DNA of 5,750 bases from Bdellovibrio sp. CG10_big_fil_rev_8_21_14_0_10_47_8 (GTDB taxonomy: Bacteria; Bdellovibrionota; Bdellovibrionia; Bdellovibrionales; Bdellovibrionaceae): contig PEZR01000026.1 of NCBI GenBank assembly GCA_002773975.1, positions 1-5,750 on the forward strand, read 5' to 3'. Positions 4,417-5,750 of the stretch are shown here, one piece after another. Within the stretch, counting starts at the first letter, position 1. The number at the start of each line of letters is the position of its first letter. The notes beneath the pieces were generated by a model. That model saw only the letters and a list, made by a program, of their open reading frames with translations, had not been told where the DNA came from and ran no database searches. Made by a program: the position numbers and the translations under genes.

Positions 4417-5750
4417 TTAGGCCCGGCTTTCTGACAACAGCTGCTCGGCGTGGGCCAAGCTTGTTTTGGAGATTTTTTCGCCTGAGATCAGGCGCGCAAT
4501 TTCTTGAACTCGATCTTTTTGTTTGAGCTCTTTGATCTCCATAGCGACATGATCGCTGGAGGGGGATTTCTGAATAAAAAAGTGAGAATCCCCATAGGCT
4601 GCGACCTGAGGCAAGTGGGTCACGCAAATGACCTGCTGACCTTTGGCAATAGTTCGCAATTTTTTTCCCACTTTTTCCGCCGTGGGCCCAGAGACTCCAG
4701 TGTCGACTTCGTCAAACAGATAGGTTCTGGGTTGGTGAGATGAGCCCACTACGCGTTTCAGAGACAACAAGATTCTAGAAAGTTCTCCGCCACTGGCAAA
4801 TTTAGCCAACGCTTTGGGCGTATCTTTGTGCGAAGTTTGACTCATAAACTCAACATCGCTGAAGCCTGAAAAATTCAAATGATCCAATTTGTTCACGGCC
4901 ACATGAAAGGTCACCCCCTTCATATTCAGATCCAAGAGTTCTGCGTTGACAGAGTCCGCAAGAATTTTTGCTCCGTTCTCTCGTTTTTTATGAAGATCTT
5001 GGGCCCGTTTTTTGAGGTCTTGACTGATCTTGTCCTTTTGAGACTTAAGGTCCGCCAAAACACTGTCCGAATTTTCGAGTTGCGAGATTTCAGTTTCCAT
5101 TTGTTGAAAGGCTTCGATGATTTCGGAAACCTGGGGCCCATATTTCTTTTGCAGTTTTCGGAGCTGACTGAGTTGTTGTTCTAACTCTTCCAAACGTGCT
5201 GGGTCTGCCTCGATTTTAGATACATATTGCCGAAGATCATAGAGCGTATCCTCGATCAGGGTTCGCGCCTGCTCCAAGTTCTGTAGTTTTTCATTGATGG
5301 CAGGGTCAATCTGCGCAACTTCGGCAGACTTTTGTAAGACGACACGGAGTCTTTGAATGGCAGAGTCGTCATCGGAATCCAATGTGGACTCGGCCAGAGA
5401 CGTAAAACCACCAATCTTGGCTGTGCTTTTGAGCTTTTTAATTTCAATTTCGATGTCCTGGTTTTGCAAAGTTTCGAGATCCAATTTGCGAATCTCATCT
5501 CGTTGGTAAACTAAGAAATCCAGTCGTTGAGCTTTGTTTTTAGAATCTGTCTCGAGCTGCTGAATTTGTTGATCGAGCTGGGTCATTTGTTCATATTTTT
5601 GTTGATAGAGAAGGCGTTGCTCCCATGCGCCGACATATTGATCGGTCAGGTCCAGATGATAAGCCTTTGACAGAAGGTGCCGGTTTTCATGTTGTCCGGT
5701 CATTTCAATCAGGGGGGCCGAGTGGCCAGCAACTTCGATCAGGGGGGAAA
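4417..5750 (-). CDS. recN: DNA repair protein RecN, C-terminal part (5' end outside window)
   Basis: RecN is an SMC-like ATPase that acts early in recombinational repair of double-strand breaks. About 444 residues are visible. The frame stays open past the methionine at 5701-5703 to the right edge (PLIEVAGHSAPLIEMTGQHE), so that methionine is internal. Read from N to C, the family hallmark GQHE (bases 5686-5697) is followed by a long coiled coil of about 230 residues rich in Q, E, K and L with heptad-like spacing, then the ABC signature SGGELSR (bases 4774-4794), Walker B YLFDEVDTG (DEVDTG at 4696-4713), and the RecN-typical CVTHLPQVAAYGD with the switch histidine. The N-terminal Walker A half lies beyond the window. 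The visible part is intact, with no frameshift, and ends with TAA. In many bacteria recN is an SOS gene, but its promoter is not visible here. A 10-codon repeat occurs at the right edge. Confidence 0.96.
   Translation of the reverse strand, partial: SPLIEVAGHSAPLIEMTGQHENRHLLSKAYHLDLTDQYVGAWEQRLLYQQKYEQMTQLDQQIQQLETDSKNKAQRLDFLVYQRDEIRKLDLETLQNQDIEIEIKKLKSTAKIGGFTSLAESTLDSDDDSAIQRLRVVLQKSAEVAQIDPAINEKLQNLEQARTLIEDTLYDLRQYVSKIEADPARLEELEQQLSQLRKLQKKYGPQVSEIIEAFQQMETEISQLENSDSVLADLKSQKDKISQDLKKRAQDLHKKRENGAKILADSVNAELLDLNMKGVTFHVAVNKLDHLNFSGFSDVEFMSQTSHKDTPKALAKFASGGELSRILLSLKRVVGSSHQPRTYLFDEVDTGVSGPTAEKVGKKLRTIAKGQQVICVTHLPQVAAYGDSHFFIQKSPSSDHVAMEIKELKQKDRVQEIARLISGEKISKTSLAHAEQLLSESRA
5689..5748 (-). 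repeat. Imperfect 10-codon tandem repeat inside recN
   Basis: Two adjacent 30-base units encode SPLIEVAGHS and APLIEMTGQH, identical at P, L, I, E and G with conservative changes elsewhere. The DNA shares ATCAGGGGGG on the plus strand at 5708-5717 and 5738-5747. The second unit carries the start of the GQHE motif. It may be an old in-frame duplication or a chance resemblance. Confidence 0.4.

Noticed and set aside
4236..4526. 96-residue plus-strand open frame across the recN end and the gap
   Set aside because: Its second half is antisense to the recN C-terminus, its first half crosses AT-rich non-coding DNA, there is no ribosome site, and it shows no domain. The IDGAT residues only reflect the 16-base match to ftsZ.
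4417..5750. Long coiled-coil ATPase as part of a defence system (SMC/Lamassu/Wadjet-like)
   Set aside because: GQHE, SGGELSR, DEVDTG and THLPQVA together are specific to RecN, and the neighbours are housekeeping genes.
1..5750. CRISPR arrays, tRNA or rRNA genes, insertion sequences, attachment sites, TTAC-N3-GTAA type LexA box
   Set aside because: No regularly spaced repeats, no transposase motifs and no tRNA-like sequence were seen on either strand; no TTAC-N3-GTAA site was noticed by eye. The recN promoter, where an SOS box would be expected, is outside the window.

Overview
The window looks like a chromosomal housekeeping segment from a Gram-negative bacterium of roughly 50% GC. The most likely source is the Bdellovibrio group (Bdellovibrionota, formerly Deltaproteobacteria). 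This assignment is inferred from the style of the FtsZ tail, the small XRE regulator and the gene mix; no database search was possible. A lipid A biosynthesis gene implies an outer membrane with lipid A.

Layout. Positions 1-2779 (+ strand) are the distal end of a division and cell-wall cluster: the C-terminal part of ftsA (runs in from the left edge), a complete ftsZ preceded by a strong Shine-Dalgarno, and a complete lpxH-type UDP-2,3-diacylglucosamine diphosphatase gene. The lpxH start overlaps the ftsZ stop by one base (TAATG). A hairpin plus six T's at 2784-2825 probably ends this transcript. Positions 2811-5750 are on the minus strand. In transcription order they hold recN (C-terminal ~444 residues; its N-terminus with Walker A lies beyond the right edge), a 226-bp gap rich in inverted repeats, a predicted exported transglutaminase-like cysteine protein, a 192-bp gap with palindromes, and a small XRE-family helix-turn-helix protein that converges on lpxH.

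How the genes work together. FtsA anchors FtsZ filaments to the membrane, and FtsZ carries the C-terminal peptide that FtsA-type anchors bind. The coupled lpxH places a lipid A synthesis enzyme directly behind the division genes, in the slot that lpxC occupies in E. coli. The minus-strand genes show no obvious shared pathway: recN is DNA double-strand-break repair, the transglutaminase-like protein is envelope or secreted with unknown substrate, and the HTH protein is an orphan regulator.

I found no convincing new defence or mobile system here. The points most worth a second look are the ftsZ-lpxH coupling, the long FtsZ tail with two extra helix-like blocks, the GNHD variant in LpxH, the exported transglutaminase-like protein with an unclear start, the palindromes upstream of the HTH gene, the competing inverted repeats after recN, and a 10-codon repeat in RecN.
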